Assembly: GCA_050251735.1 (NCBI GenBank) | Contig: JBFWMF010000008.1 | Coordinates: forward strand, 1-64,000 | DNA length: 64,000 nt | Source: Desulfitobacterium sp050251735 | GTDB taxonomy: Bacteria > Bacillota > Desulfitobacteriia > Desulfitobacteriales > Desulfitobacteriaceae | Direction: 5' to 3' | In this document: positions 53,408-62,277 of the stretch, piece by piece | Position numbering within the stretch: position 1 is the stretch's first letter | Layout of the letters: each line of letters starts with the position of its first letter | Made by a program: the position numbers and the translations under genes | Notes under the pieces: model-generated | Database searches by the model: none | What the model was told of the DNA's origin: nothing | The model's input: only the letters and a program-made list of their open reading frames with translations

Positions 53408-54616
53408 TTAGAGTTGAGCTTTTACACTTTCTCTATCCATCGAGCACTCCAAGCGCTTTACTTCTTTACCCTGATCTAAGATAACCACTGCGGGTGCGGC
53501 TTGAATATTATACTTATTAGCCATACTTTTCTTGGTAGCCAAATCTACTTTGACGACCTTATATTTGCTATCCATTTCACTGTTTATTTCTTCTAATAAG
53601 GTGCTGAAGGCCAAGCTTTCATCCACCATTGCATTGAAGAACAACAGCGCAACTTTTTTATCACTTTGGAGAACCTCAGCGTTAAAGCTATTAAGTTCAT
53701 CAATATAGCGTCCCGCTGCAACCGCCGCAGTGGCACCATCACCGGCTGATGTCACTACTTGTCTCAAGTATTTGACGCGATTATCACCTGCAGCATAGAC
53801 TCCCTCCAAGTTGGTTTCCATCAATTCATTGACAGGGATATAGCCACGCTTGTCCATAGCAACGCCACTATCCTTTAAGAAACCCGTGGAAGGGACCATC
53901 CCGACAAATAAGAACACACCTTGACATGGGAAATCATAGGATTCTCCGGTCTTAATGTTTTTAATCTTTACAGCCTCAACATTATCTTCACCAAGAATTT
54001 CTGAGACCGTGGAGTTCCAGATAAAATTCATTTTGGGGTGACAAGCAGCTCGCTCAGCACTTACTTTGTTGCAGTCAAGAGTACCTTCATCGTGTAATAC
54101 GATAACTGTAACTTTACTCGCAAACTTAGCAATATACATACCTTCTTCGATAGCTTGGTCACCGCTACCAACGACAACAACATGTTCGCCTTCGAAAAAC
54201 TCTGCATCACAAGTAGCACAGTAAGCTAGACCATTGCCCCGCAATCTTGATTCTCCTGGAATGTTGAGCATTCTTGGCGCACTGCCACAAGCAATGATCA
54301 CGGCTTTAGCGGCAATTTCCTTACCCTTCTTAGTCTTGATTACCTTTTCTTCTTGAGAAAAGTCAACACTAAGCACTTCTTCTCTGAGGAAATCTACCCC
54401 AAAGCTTTTCGCATGCTCATGAAAATCCTTCATCAAATCAGGTCCAGTCGTTTCTACGTAACCAGGATAGTTGACAATTTCGCGGGTCGTATCAACCATC
54501 CCACCAATAGTTCCCTTATTGATGAGTAAAGTCTTAAGCTTAGATCGACCACCATAAATAGCTGAGGTCAGCCCCGCAGGGCCCCCACCAATGATCACTA
54601 AATCATAGTTTTCCAT
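53408..54616 (-). CDS. trxB: Thioredoxin reductase with C-terminal thioredoxin-like extension
   Basis: 402 residues, about 90 longer than standard TrxB. Residues 1-310 are a normal flavoprotein with FAD motif GGGPAG, active-site CATC (about 134-137), NADPH motif GSGDQAIEE and the closing AAGDNR. Residues 320-402 look like a thioredoxin fold (LLFFNAMVD ... KYNIQAAPAVVIL) but lack any CxxC, so a docking or regulatory role is more likely than electron transfer. It is 35 bp downstream of a thioredoxin gene. Confidence 0.9.
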   Translation of the reverse strand: MENYDLVIIGGGPAGLTSAIYGGRSKLKTLLINKGTIGGMVDTTREIVNYPGYVETTGPDLMKDFHEHAKSFGVDFLREEVLSVDFSQEEKVIKTKKGKEIAAKAVIIACGSAPRMLNIPGESRLRGNGLAYCATCDAEFFEGEHVVVVGSGDQAIEEGMYIAKFASKVTVIVLHDEGTLDCNKVSAERAACHPKMNFIWNSTVSEILGEDNVEAVKIKNIKTGESYDFPCQGVFLFVGMVPSTGFLKDSGVAMDKRGYIPVNELMETNLEGVYAAGDNRVKYLRQVVTSAGDGATAAVAAGRYIDELNSFNAEVLQSDKKVALLFFNAMVDESLAFSTLLEEINSEMDSKYKVVKVDLATKKSMANKYNIQAAPAVVILDQGKEVKRLECSMDRESVKAQL

Positions 54617-54651
54617 TTCTACAACCTCTTACCTTGTCTATTTTATACGAT

Positions 54652-54978
54652 TTAAGCACCTAGAACTTCAGCGATTTTTTCTTCAACCTTATCTTCTTCG
54701 ACTAAACCAGCCATTTTCCCTTGGTATTCTCCCTCATTAAAGAAGAGAATTTGCGGAACACCTTTTAAAGAAAATCTTTGAAATAAAGCTTTTTCATCTT
54801 CGACATCAACATAGTAGAAGCCGAACTTACCTTCATACTTTGGTTGTAAATCTTCAAGCACAGGTACGACTTCCTTACATACGTGACATGTTTTTCTTGA
54901 GAAGATCACTAAACAAGGATCACCATTATCATAAATAATCTCCTCAAATCGGGTTGGGTTCAATTGTTCTAATGACAT
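54652..54978 (-). CDS. Thioredoxin-like protein with CHVC active site
   Basis: 108 residues with a complete thioredoxin fold. The active site is Cys31-His-Val-Cys34 (RKTCHVCKE) rather than CGPC; the cis-proline lies in KGVPQILFF. It reduces protein disulfides, probably with the TrxB encoded next to it. The CHVC motif suggests a different redox potential. Confidence 0.88.
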   Translation of the reverse strand: MSLEQLNPTRFEEIIYDNGDPCLVIFSRKTCHVCKEVVPVLEDLQPKYEGKFGFYYVDVEDEKALFQRFSLKGVPQILFFNEGEYQGKMAGLVEEDKVEEKIAEVLGA

Positions 54979-55197
54979 CTTTCACACTCCTAATCATAGT
55001 AATTCCACTACTTACTAACTCAAACATATGAAGCAAGAATTGTGGCGCAAACTAATCGTCTTGCGTCAATGAAAAAATCTTATTAATAGCATACCACTCG
55101 TTTACTTTTTTTTAAATATCCTTGATTATAGAAAAATTCAATGCCAAACACCTAATTTGCTTATGAATACCCCTTAGTCCATTAAATTAAGCCAAAA

Positions 55198-55227
55198 CAG
55201 GCGTCTCAGTTCAAACTGAAACGCCTG
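55198..55227 (-). terminator. tRNA-Lys terminator
   Basis: Stem CAGGCGT / ACGCCTG plus an inner CAGTT/AACTG, with TTTT on the minus exit, 16 bp after the tRNA. Confidence 0.75.
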
Positions 55228-55242
55228 AATTATATTTTTACT

Positions 55243-55318
55243 TGGTGCACCACCACGGATTCGAACCGTGGACCTGCCGATTAAGAGTCGGATGCTCTAC
55301 CAGCTGAGCTAGTGGTGC
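55243..55318 (-). tRNA. tRNA-Lys (anticodon CTT)
   Basis: 76 nt. Acceptor GCACCAC pairs with GTGGTGC; the discriminator is A and CCA is encoded. Anticodon loop CTCTTAA gives CTT, reading AAG. T arm CACGG-TTCGAAT-CCGTG. The D-arm GCTC-AGCTGGTA-GAGC is complete. Confidence 0.95.
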
Positions 55319-55622
55319 AAGCACTATATATAATATACCTGTCGGTAATGTTTTGCAAGCAAAAATTTTCGAAAAGGTTGTTGTTCGGTGATATTGTCAG
55401 CATAGAAGTGTCAAAAATCCTCAAACCCTTCTCCTGCTTTCACAATATAGGCCAGGTAGAAATAGTAAAGGGCAACCCCCAGTCTCTATCTGAAACTAAG
55501 AATTACTTATATGAACCACTTTATCCATATAGTTTGGCTAGAATAAAAATCTCTGGGTTAAATTCTTATAATGAGGTACAATATATTAGATAAATAGAAT
55601 TCACCATAAAGGAGAGAACCTT
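55319..55622. other. tRNA promoter and gap before the DUF1858 gene
   Basis: On the minus strand, -35 TTGCAA (55353-55358), a 17-bp spacer and -10 TATTAT (55330-55335), 12 bp upstream of tRNA-Lys: a clear promoter. An open frame on the + strand (55312-55593) overlaps the tRNA and is not protein-like. Nothing else is seen before AAAGGAG at 55611. Confidence 0.7.
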
Positions 55623-55817
55623 ATGTTAACAGGTGCAGAAAAAATTACCGATGTTGTGGAAAATCATCCTGAAACCGTAGAAGTATTCCAAAAATACGGC
55701 ATGCACTGCTTTGGGTGCATGGCAGCTCGTTTTGAGAATGTAGAACAAGGTGCCACCGCTCACGGAATTGATGTCCCTAATCTTATCAAGGATTTAAACA
55801 AAGCAATTTCTAAATAG
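55623..55817 (+). CDS. DUF1858-domain small redox protein
   Basis: 64 residues: ITDVVENHPETVEVFQKYGM and a CFGC pair followed by a helical region. The DUF1858 family is associated with hybrid-cluster proteins and with [4Fe-4S] or disulfide chemistry, but its function is unproven. AAAGGAG lies before the ATG. Confidence 0.8.
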   Translation: MLTGAEKITDVVENHPETVEVFQKYGMHCFGCMAARFENVEQGATAHGIDVPNLIKDLNKAISK

Positions 55818-55850
55818 CATTCACCAAAGCTTCATACATTGCTAGAAGAA

Positions 55851-55892
55851 AGAACGGTTCACATGGTCAATAAGACATGTCACCGTTCTTTT
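55851..55892 (+). terminator. Terminator of the DUF1858 gene
   Basis: Stem AGAACGGT / ACCGTTCT (55851-55858 with 55882-55889), inner ACATG/CATGT, then T's. The remaining 250 bp up to htrA hold only AT-rich promoter-like sequence (TTGACT at 56018). Confidence 0.8.
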
Positions 55893-56138
55893 GTTTTTTT
55901 ATTCTTGAAATTAGTGGTATAATTTAACATACAACATAACTGCAAACGGCGACCTTGATTTGCTAAGTTCATAGAATTTTCATAAAAAATTCAGCTCTTT
56001 TTCAGTTTATCATCAGTTTTGACTCAGCGTCACTCTTTATACTGTATTCAAGCACAGAATTCACTGCTTATTGCCATGGTGCATGGCGCATAAGCCATAG
56101 TACATGGTACTTACTATTTTTTATGGAGGTTTCACGTT

Positions 56139-57356
56139 ATGAATGAAAATGATTATTATGCCACCACACCAGAGCCCCCCCAAAGAAAGCGACGGCTGAT
56201 CCCCTTAGTGGCCATCTGTCTTCTTAGTGCCTTCATCGGGGGAGTCTCTTCCGTCTCCCTAGTGCAATATATCAGTCCCGAAACAATGCGCGCGCTGGAG
56301 ACTACAGGGGCGATACAGTCCACGAATAATACTAACACCGTTTCCTTGCTTGCCAATTCTCTGGCAACTGAATCAAATTCGCCTGTGGTTCAAGTGGCTA
56401 AGAATGTGGGGCCCGCAGTCGTTGGCATCTCAAATTACCAGCCTTTGTCGAATATCCATGGCTATGGTTATGGTTTTAGCTTTGGCACCCAGGGGAACAA
56501 CAGAAGCTCCGAATTAGTGGAAGCAGGAACAGGTTCCGGCTTTATCATCGATGCCAAGAATGGTTATATCGTCACCAACAATCATGTGATTGAGGACGCC
56601 CAAAAGATCACCGTCAGTCTTAGCGACGGACGCAACATCGAAGCAAAATTAGTCGGCGCAGATGCGAAGACAGATTTGGCCGTACTAAAAATTTCAGATA
56701 CAAGCAATCTTACCCAAGTAACCCTCGGCGAATCCTCAAAGATCGAAGTGGGCGAGTATGTGGTTGCAATCGGCAACCCCGGTGGTAATGAATTCGCGCG
56801 CTCGGTTACAGCCGGGGTTATCTCCGCTACCAACCGGACCCTTGCCATGTCCGGTGAATCTACCCTGTATAATATGCTCCAAACTGATGCCGCCATCAAT
56901 CCTGGCAACAGCGGAGGCCCGCTTGTTAATTACAACGGCCAAGTCATCGGCATTAACTCTGCAAAGTATGCAGAAAACGGCTTTGAGGGTATGGGCTTTG
57001 CCATCCCCATCACAGAAGCCACCTCAATTATCGAGCAATTGATCGATACCGGAGCAGCCAAACATCCTGCGCTCTACGTCTCGGTGAGTGATCAATATCT
57101 AGCTTACGCCGAGGAAGAAAATCTCCCGCTGGGAGCTTATATCTACCAAGTTGACCCCAATGGACCCGCCGGTAAAGCAGGCCTCCTTGAGAAGGATGTG
57201 ATCACCCATATCGACGGTGTAAAAGTCGAGAACTCCACCGAACTGATCAGTGAAATTTATAAGCACAATGTTGGCGACCAGGTGACCCTTACCTTCGTTC
57301 GCAATGGCCAAACCAAAGAAGTCAAAGTTACTCTAGGTGAAATGGCTTACCAGTAA
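56139..57356 (+). CDS. htrA: HtrA/DegP-type serine protease with PDZ domain
   Basis: 405 residues: a short cytoplasmic start, one membrane helix (about 20-45), then a trypsin-like domain with the triad His (TNNHVIEDA), Asp (KTDLAVLKI) and Ser (NPGNSGGPLV), and one C-terminal PDZ domain (about 310-400). It degrades misfolded proteins at the outer membrane face. GGAGG lies before the ATG. It converges on glnB. Confidence 0.92.
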   Translation: MNENDYYATTPEPPQRKRRLIPLVAICLLSAFIGGVSSVSLVQYISPETMRALETTGAIQSTNNTNTVSLLANSLATESNSPVVQVAKNVGPAVVGISNYQPLSNIHGYGYGFSFGTQGNNRSSELVEAGTGSGFIIDAKNGYIVTNNHVIEDAQKITVSLSDGRNIEAKLVGADAKTDLAVLKISDTSNLTQVTLGESSKIEVGEYVVAIGNPGGNEFARSVTAGVISATNRTLAMSGESTLYNMLQTDAAINPGNSGGPLVNYNGQVIGINSAKYAENGFEGMGFAIPITEATSIIEQLIDTGAAKHPALYVSVSDQYLAYAEEENLPLGAYIYQVDPNGPAGKAGLLEKDVITHIDGVKVENSTELISEIYKHNVGDQVTLTFVRNGQTKEVKVTLGEMAYQ

Positions 57357-57358
57357 GC

Positions 57359-57697
57359 CTAAAGCGCGGCCTCACCTCGTTGGCCCGTGCGGATGCGAAC
57401 CGCTTGCTCTACCGGGTAAACAAATATTTTCCCATCCCCAGCTTCGCCACTGCGAGCAGCTTCGGCAATGATATTTATGAGTTGTTCAACTAGTTCATCC
57501 TTTACAACCACTTCGATCTTCACCTTTGGGAGTAGAATCACTTTATACTCTACTCCCCGGAAAACCTGAGTGTGTCCCTTTTGATTGCCACAACCGATCA
57601 CTTGGGTTACTGTTAAGCCACTGACTCCAAAATCACTCAGTGCTGACTGCACATCATCAAGGCTGCTCGGTCTAATAATCGCTTCAATCTTCTTCAT
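57359..57697 (-). CDS. glnB: Nitrogen regulatory protein PII
   Basis: 112 residues from the ATG at 57697, supported by GGGGAGGGG upstream. The T-loop carries Tyr51 in RGVEYKV, the classical uridylylation position; GKIFVYPVEQAVRIRTG is the B/C-loop region. It binds ATP/ADP and 2-oxoglutarate and plugs Amt. It is 106 bp after amt on the same strand. Confidence 0.93.
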   Translation of the reverse strand: MKKIEAIIRPSSLDDVQSALSDFGVSGLTVTQVIGCGNQKGHTQVFRGVEYKVILLPKVKIEVVVKDELVEQLINIIAEAARSGEAGDGKIFVYPVEQAVRIRTGQRGEAAL

Positions 57698-57803
57698 ACT
57701 ATCCCCTCCCCTATAGATTAATTTTTCGCTCTGATTAAGAATTCCTTTCATATAATTCCAAAATTACAACTCCTTTAGCTTTTGATTACACCTCAAGCAA
57801 TAC

Positions 57804-59123
57804 CTATTTTCCCGGTTGCCTATTAGCTGCAGAAACACCTACAGTTTTGACAGCTGAAGAGAATGTGGGAAAATATCCACTGCCAATAAAGTCTGGGTAA
57901 GCTTGTTCACCGTGCTGGGAGATATCCAAGCCCATCTCTTCTTCTTCAGCCGTAACACGCAAGGGAGTGAATACACTGACCAACTTCATAATCACAAAGG
58001 TTGCGACGACTGCTAGAACTATGGTGATCACAACCCCGATTGCTTGAATACCCACTTGTGCCGCGTTTCCATACAATAGGCCGTCAGTTCCCCCCACTGA
58101 GGCTGAAGCAAAGATACCCGTGGCTAATGCTCCCCAAATTCCGCCGAACCCATGGCAACCGAAGGCGTCCAAGGAATCATCATAACCAAGCTTTGCCTTA
58201 AGCACACTGACGCTGAAGTAGCAGATAGCTCCACCGATAAGCCCAATAACTAGGGAGGACATCGGTGTGACAAATCCTGCACCTGGGGTAATAGCTACAA
58301 GTCCTACGATCGCACCACTGGCTGCACCTAGGATGGTGGGCTTACCACGGTGAATCCATTCCATAACTGTCCATGCTAAGATCCCTGCGGCTGCCGATGT
58401 ATTGGTAGTGACGAGAGCCATGGCAGCTAACCCGTTGGCACCCAAGGCACTTCCGGCATTAAAGCCAAACCAGCCAAACCAGAGAAGGCCTGCCCCTAAA
58501 ACAGTCATAGGCAATTGGTGCGGAGCCATGGGCTCTTTCCCATATCCTCTACGTTCGCCAAGGATTAACGCCGCCACTAGACCGGTAACCCCTGAACTAA
58601 TATGCACAACGGTTCCACCGGCAAAATCCAGCGCTCCCATTTCACGCAAGAAGCCGCCGACCCCCCATACCCAGTGTGCGAGGGGGTAGTATACCATTAA
58701 TAGCCAAAGCACGATAAATCCTAAAAAGGCGGGAAATCTCATCCGTTCCGCAATGGAACCCGATATAATAGCCGGAGTAATTAGGGTAAACATCATTTGG
58801 AAGGCCATAAATAATAGGAAGGGAATCGTTCCCGAATAATCTGCATTTGGTTCCATGCCGACTCCTCTTAGGCCTACCCACTGAAAACTTCCGATCATGC
58901 CACCATGATCGGTACCAAAGGCGAGACTAAAACCAACTGAGATCCATAATACTGAAGAGACACCCATAATTATAAAACTGTGCATCACCGTACTCAGAAC
59001 GTTCTTTTTGCGAACCATTCCCCCGTAAAACAAAGCCAACCCCGGAGTCATAAGAAAGACGAGTGCTGTTGAAATAATTATGAAGCTTGTGTCTCCTGAA
59101 TCTATTAGCCCACTACTTGTCAT
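57804..59123 (-). CDS. amt: Ammonium transporter
   Basis: 439 residues from the ATG at 59123 (GGAGGA upstream). About 11 membrane helices; the twin-histidine pore is seen as LAHWVWG and FGCHGFGG. It imports ammonium and would be gated by the PII protein encoded next. The HutP-like gene ends 50 bp upstream, with a terminator hairpin in between. Confidence 0.94.
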   Translation of the reverse strand: MTSSGLIDSGDTSFIIISTALVFLMTPGLALFYGGMVRKKNVLSTVMHSFIIMGVSSVLWISVGFSLAFGTDHGGMIGSFQWVGLRGVGMEPNADYSGTIPFLLFMAFQMMFTLITPAIISGSIAERMRFPAFLGFIVLWLLMVYYPLAHWVWGVGGFLREMGALDFAGGTVVHISSGVTGLVAALILGERRGYGKEPMAPHQLPMTVLGAGLLWFGWFGFNAGSALGANGLAAMALVTTNTSAAAGILAWTVMEWIHRGKPTILGAASGAIVGLVAITPGAGFVTPMSSLVIGLIGGAICYFSVSVLKAKLGYDDSLDAFGCHGFGGIWGALATGIFASASVGGTDGLLYGNAAQVGIQAIGVVITIVLAVVATFVIMKLVSVFTPLRVTAEEEEMGLDISQHGEQAYPDFIGSGYFPTFSSAVKTVGVSAANRQPGK

Positions 59124-59155
59124 GTTGTATTCCTCCTTGATTTTTATTAAAAGTG

Positions 59156-59183
59156 GCATTTGTAAGAATTTGCTTACAAATGC
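59156..59183 (-). terminator. Terminator between the HutP-like gene and amt
   Basis: 11-bp perfect stem (59156?-59183 region; arms 59156-59166 and 59173-59183) starting inside the HutP-like stop region and followed by CACTTTTAAT on the minus strand. Here it could make amt expression depend on antitermination. Confidence 0.65.
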
Positions 59184-59611
59184 GTATACCCTAAGCCCAC
59201 TCGACATCTCTCAGTTAGAGCATGTAAGGAAGAACGTCCAAAGATGGCGATGGCAATCCAGTTTCGATTACTAGCAATCCCTACCTTAATTTCATAATGA
59301 GTACAGCTATTATCCTGAACAAAAATCCCCTGACTCGCTTCTAGGATGGCATGGGTTATAGCGCATATAGCCTTCGGCTCTTTCTGGATTGCACCGGCGT
59401 GGATTGCTTCTGTTATCACTGAATGAGTCAACTTCCCCGAGGGTTGTAAGTCATTATAGGTCCCACCTAATTCGGTTACTGCACAGTAGACATTTTGGGA
59501 AAACATCTGCTTTCTCAACTCATTCATTTCTTGGTGAGGTTCCGCTAAAGCTAAGGCTAGTGCAATTCGTTCAAGAGAAGGTTTGACTTGTCTTTGATTG
59601 TTTTCCGGCAT
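59174..59611 (-). CDS. hutP: HutP-family RNA-binding antiterminator
   Basis: 145 residues, nearly the 148 of Bacillus HutP. The conserved second half is clear: IQKEPKAICAITHAILEASQ, then NWIAIAIFGR and the ending VGLGYTHL, with His in positions matching the L-histidine/Mg-binding set. HutP binds UAG-rich leader RNA and lets polymerase pass a terminator. In Bacillus it controls histidine use. Here no hut genes follow; the next genes are amt and glnB. AAGGAGG precedes the ATG. It has a terminator hairpin in its own leader and another at its end. Confidence 0.8.
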   Translation of the reverse strand: MPENNQRQVKPSLERIALALALAEPHQEMNELRKQMFSQNVYCAVTELGGTYNDLQPSGKLTHSVITEAIHAGAIQKEPKAICAITHAILEASQGIFVQDNSCTHYEIKVGIASNRNWIAIAIFGRSSLHALTERCRVGLGYTHL

Positions 59612-59689
59612 TTTTTGCCTCCTTCCTCATTAAATAAGGGCATCTGAGTTTCAGCGGAATGATAGCAATGATTAAATCGTGAAACTAAA

Positions 59690-59738
59690 AAAGGCGCCGT
59701 TTCAAGAAATCTATGTAGATTCTTGTCACGGCGCCTTT
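59690..59738 (-). terminator. Leader hairpin with T run before the HutP-like gene
   Basis: Outer 11-bp stem AAAGGCGCCGT / ACGGCGCCTTT (59690-59700 with 59728-59738), a second inner stem, and six T on the minus exit, 79 bp ahead of the HutP-like start. A possible promoter (TTGATA...TATAAA, about 59763-59790) lies just upstream, which favours a leader attenuator over the end of the preceding operon. Confidence 0.7.
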
Positions 59739-59816
59739 GCCTTATTGATTTGATGTTTATAAATTTATAGTAATTCAATAGAAATATCAAGTGGCTTTTG
59801 TGAAGAACACTGTATA

Positions 59817-59861
59817 CATCGAGGACCTCATCAAGCATTAGGCTTGATGAGGTCCTCGATG
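59817..59861. repeat. 20-bp perfect hairpin without T tail
   Basis: Arms 59817-59836 and 59842-59861 match over 20 bp with a 5-nt loop. It lies 12 bp after the stop of the gene at 59874. No T run on either side, so it may protect message ends or bind protein. Confidence 0.85.
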
Positions 59862-59873
59862 GTTAAAATACTA

Positions 59874-60086
59874 TTATAATGCTTTCTTAACGACCGTAAC
59901 GGCGAGACTGACCAGACTCTCACGGGATTTTGCAGAATCAGCAGCGACCATCCCAGTCACAAAGCTCACTAATGTACATTTCAAGATATTATCTGCTAAG
60001 ATTTGCTTCGGTTGAAACTTTGCCATAGACTCTCTAAATTGTTGCTTTGCCTCAACAACACTTAAGCTATTTTTTTCTTTGCGCAA
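59874..60086 (-). CDS. Small hypothetical protein of the YqjDE-like operon
   Basis: 70 residues from a TTG at 60086 (GGAGG upstream), overlapping the previous gene by 25 bp. The N-terminal half is charged and helical, the C-terminal half mildly hydrophobic. No recognised family; its position is like that of yqjK in the E. coli yqjDEK set, but sequence similarity is not evident. Confidence 0.55.
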   Translation of the reverse strand: MRKEKNSLSVVEAKQQFRESMAKFQPKQILADNILKCTLVSFVTGMVAADSAKSRESLVSLAVTVVKKAL

Positions 60087-60337
60087 AGAACCAACCCCCC
60101 TCCGAGGATTATTGCCACAAGGGCCACAGCAAATGCTGCCAAGAATGGTGGCATCAACAGACCTAAGCCGAGAAAACAGCCGTAAATAAACATTACGAAA
60201 GCTGTGATCCCTAATACCAAGGCGACAACAAGCAAACCGACCGCTATTAGTATCTTAAAAAGTTTGCTGCGGATATCTGCAAACTGCGCGTCAAATAAGT
60301 CGAGAAATTTTAGAATAACATCTGCTATAGTTTCCAT
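60062..60337 (-). CDS. Phage-holin-superfamily/YqjE-like membrane protein
   Basis: 91 residues with two membrane helices separated by a short turn (LFKILIAVGLLVVALVLGI and PPFLAAFAVALVAIILGGGL), the pattern of DUF1469/YqjE and holin-X proteins. Lies 3 bp after the DUF883-like gene. Confidence 0.7.
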   Translation of the reverse strand: METIADVILKFLDLFDAQFADIRSKLFKILIAVGLLVVALVLGITAFVMFIYGCFLGLGLLMPPFLAAFAVALVAIILGGGLVLCAKKKIA

Positions 60338-60340
60338 AGC

Positions 60341-60622
60341 CTACTTCCTTTTCAGCAATTTCACGACGAGGAAACCCAATCCAAAGGCGATCAGTAGAGT
60401 TGCTAACGGATGTTCCTTTGCAGCTCCTACTCCTTTTTCTACGACCTTCTTACCTTCTTCACATGCTTTCTTAGCAACTTCTTCTCCAGTCTCGACTGGC
60501 TTTTGAACTACTTCCTTAACCACTTCGAATCCTAGATCAACTGCCATAAGGAACGCTGCCTTCACATCGGATAAATCAATTGGATTTGCTTGTGCACTGG
60601 TTGTCGGTTCATTGGATTGCAT
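60341..60622 (-). CDS. DUF883/YqjD-like membrane-anchored protein
   Basis: 93 residues: a charged helical stretch (about 25-65) and a C-terminal membrane anchor with EHPLATLLIAFGLGFLVVKL, the motif of ElaB/YqjD/DUF883 proteins that tether ribosomes at the membrane in stationary phase. AGGAGG lies before the ATG. First gene of a three-gene unit. Confidence 0.7.
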   Translation of the reverse strand: MQSNEPTTSAQANPIDLSDVKAAFLMAVDLGFEVVKEVVQKPVETGEEVAKKACEEGKKVVEKGVGAAKEHPLATLLIAFGLGFLVVKLLKRK

Positions 60623-60914
60623 CTTTTCTACCTCCTCTATTTTTGCTTACCACTGGCACTTTTGAGTCATCAGTGGGGTTGTCCAACAGCTTAAGGATTT
60701 TTGATTTTCTAGGTGACTAACTGTCAGACCGCTTGTCCAACTGAATAGTTCAAAATTTTGCCTTCCTTAGCGAATTCGGCAACGATGAAATCAGGCATCA
60801 TTTCAACACCTACTAACGCTTGCTACTATTTTATCAAAAATTCATATTATTTGCTACCATTAAGCTAAATTCTCTCTTGTAAAAATATAACTTTACAAAT
60901 CTCATCGATCTGCG

Positions 60915-62060
60915 TCAGTTTCCCTGCTCACTAATTTTACGGATAGCTTCAATACACGCATTGACCTCTTGGCTTGTATTAAAATAACCTAAGCTCAAGC
61001 GCACCGTTCCGTGTTTAAAGGTACCGAGGGTTCGGTGGGCATCAGGAGCACAGTGTAGCCCCGGCCTTGAAGCAATGCCATAAAGCCTATCCAACAGATA
61101 AGAAACCTCCGAAGGCTCTCTTCCTTCAAGGTTCAGGGACAAGACGGGGGCTCTTTCTACCGCAGGCTCCGGACCATAGAGGATGACACTCGGAATCTTG
61201 GCTAAACCAAGCATGAGCTGGCGAATAAGGAAATTTTCCTTTTCGCGAATCTTTTCTAGCCCCTCTTGACGAATAAATTCTATTCCTGCCCCTAAGCCGG
61301 CTATGCCCGGCGTATTCAGGGTTCCACTTTCATAGCGTTCAGGGCTTTCCTCCGGTTGAAAAGGTTCTTCTGAGTTTGCACCTGTCCCTCCCTCATTCAG
61401 AGTATCCAATTGCAAATCTTCTCTCAGGTACAAGCCTCCCGTGCCTTGCGGACCCAATAGCCCTTTATGCCCGGCAAAAACTAAAAGGTCGATGCCCATA
61501 GCTTGCACATCAATGGGTAAGGAGCCTGCTGTTTGGGCCGAATCGACCATCAAGAGCACCCCCTTAGCCTTAGCAATTTTACCGATTGCCGAGATGGGTT
61601 GAATCACACCCAGCACATTTGAGGCATGGCTAAGCACAATCATTTTGGTATTCTCCTGAATAGCCGCCTCTACTTGCTGAGGATGCAGACCCTCATGTAC
61701 TGAGGCCTGAAGCTTAGTCACTTCAACCCCTTGGCTGCGAAGCTTTTCCAGTGGCCGGGTCACCGCATTATGTTCAAGAGAGCTGGTAATGACATGATCA
61801 CCGGGCTTGAGCAAACCCTTTAAGCCAAGATTAAGTGCCCCCGTAGCATTTGGTGTAAAAACGACCTGCAGGGGATCCTCAATGTTAAAAAACTCGGCAA
61901 TCTGCACTCGCGTTTCGAAAACGATCTGCCCAGCCAACAAAGCCATCGTGTGTCCGGAACGACTGGGATTCGCACCTTTTTGACGCATACAGAGGTCTAC
62001 TGCTTCATAAACAGACTCCGGCTTCGGCCAGGTTGTTGCCGCATTATCAAAATAGATCAT
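60915..62060 (-). CDS. Cysteine desulfurase-like PLP enzyme, EGID family
   Basis: 381 residues of the SufS/CsdA branch. PLP lysine in FAGHKGLLGPQGTGG, start MIYFDNAATTWPKP and the active-site Cys in RPGLHCAPDAHRTLGT. This subfamily (known from TIGR01977) often accompanies selenium or sulfur genes; the partner is unknown. It is alone here. Confidence 0.85.
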   Translation of the reverse strand: MIYFDNAATTWPKPESVYEAVDLCMRQKGANPSRSGHTMALLAGQIVFETRVQIAEFFNIEDPLQVVFTPNATGALNLGLKGLLKPGDHVITSSLEHNAVTRPLEKLRSQGVEVTKLQASVHEGLHPQQVEAAIQENTKMIVLSHASNVLGVIQPISAIGKIAKAKGVLLMVDSAQTAGSLPIDVQAMGIDLLVFAGHKGLLGPQGTGGLYLREDLQLDTLNEGGTGANSEEPFQPEESPERYESGTLNTPGIAGLGAGIEFIRQEGLEKIREKENFLIRQLMLGLAKIPSVILYGPEPAVERAPVLSLNLEGREPSEVSYLLDRLYGIASRPGLHCAPDAHRTLGTFKHGTVRLSLGYFNTSQEVNACIEAIRKISEQGN

Positions 62061-62277
62061 ATCTATACCACCTTCATCCGGTTAAGTATGCTAACTTCAT
62101 ATTATATATCATAATATGTTTAGCTCCTAAATGGCACCTCCCTAAATAAAATAGTGCTACCTTAGCTAAATGAAAGTCTGCGTGCGAAAAAAACACCTCA
62201 AGCCCTTGCCCCGTCATGATTGTGTGATATAGTAATGTTTGGAGGTTTTTGTCACTATAAAACTAAGGAGGCGCATA

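Noticed and set aside
55312..55593. 93-residue open frame on the + strand
   Set aside because: Begins inside tRNA-Lys, has no ribosome site and has no protein-like composition.
59557..59838. 93-residue minus-strand frame before hutP
   Set aside because: Covers two hairpins and the HutP start; composition is not protein-like.
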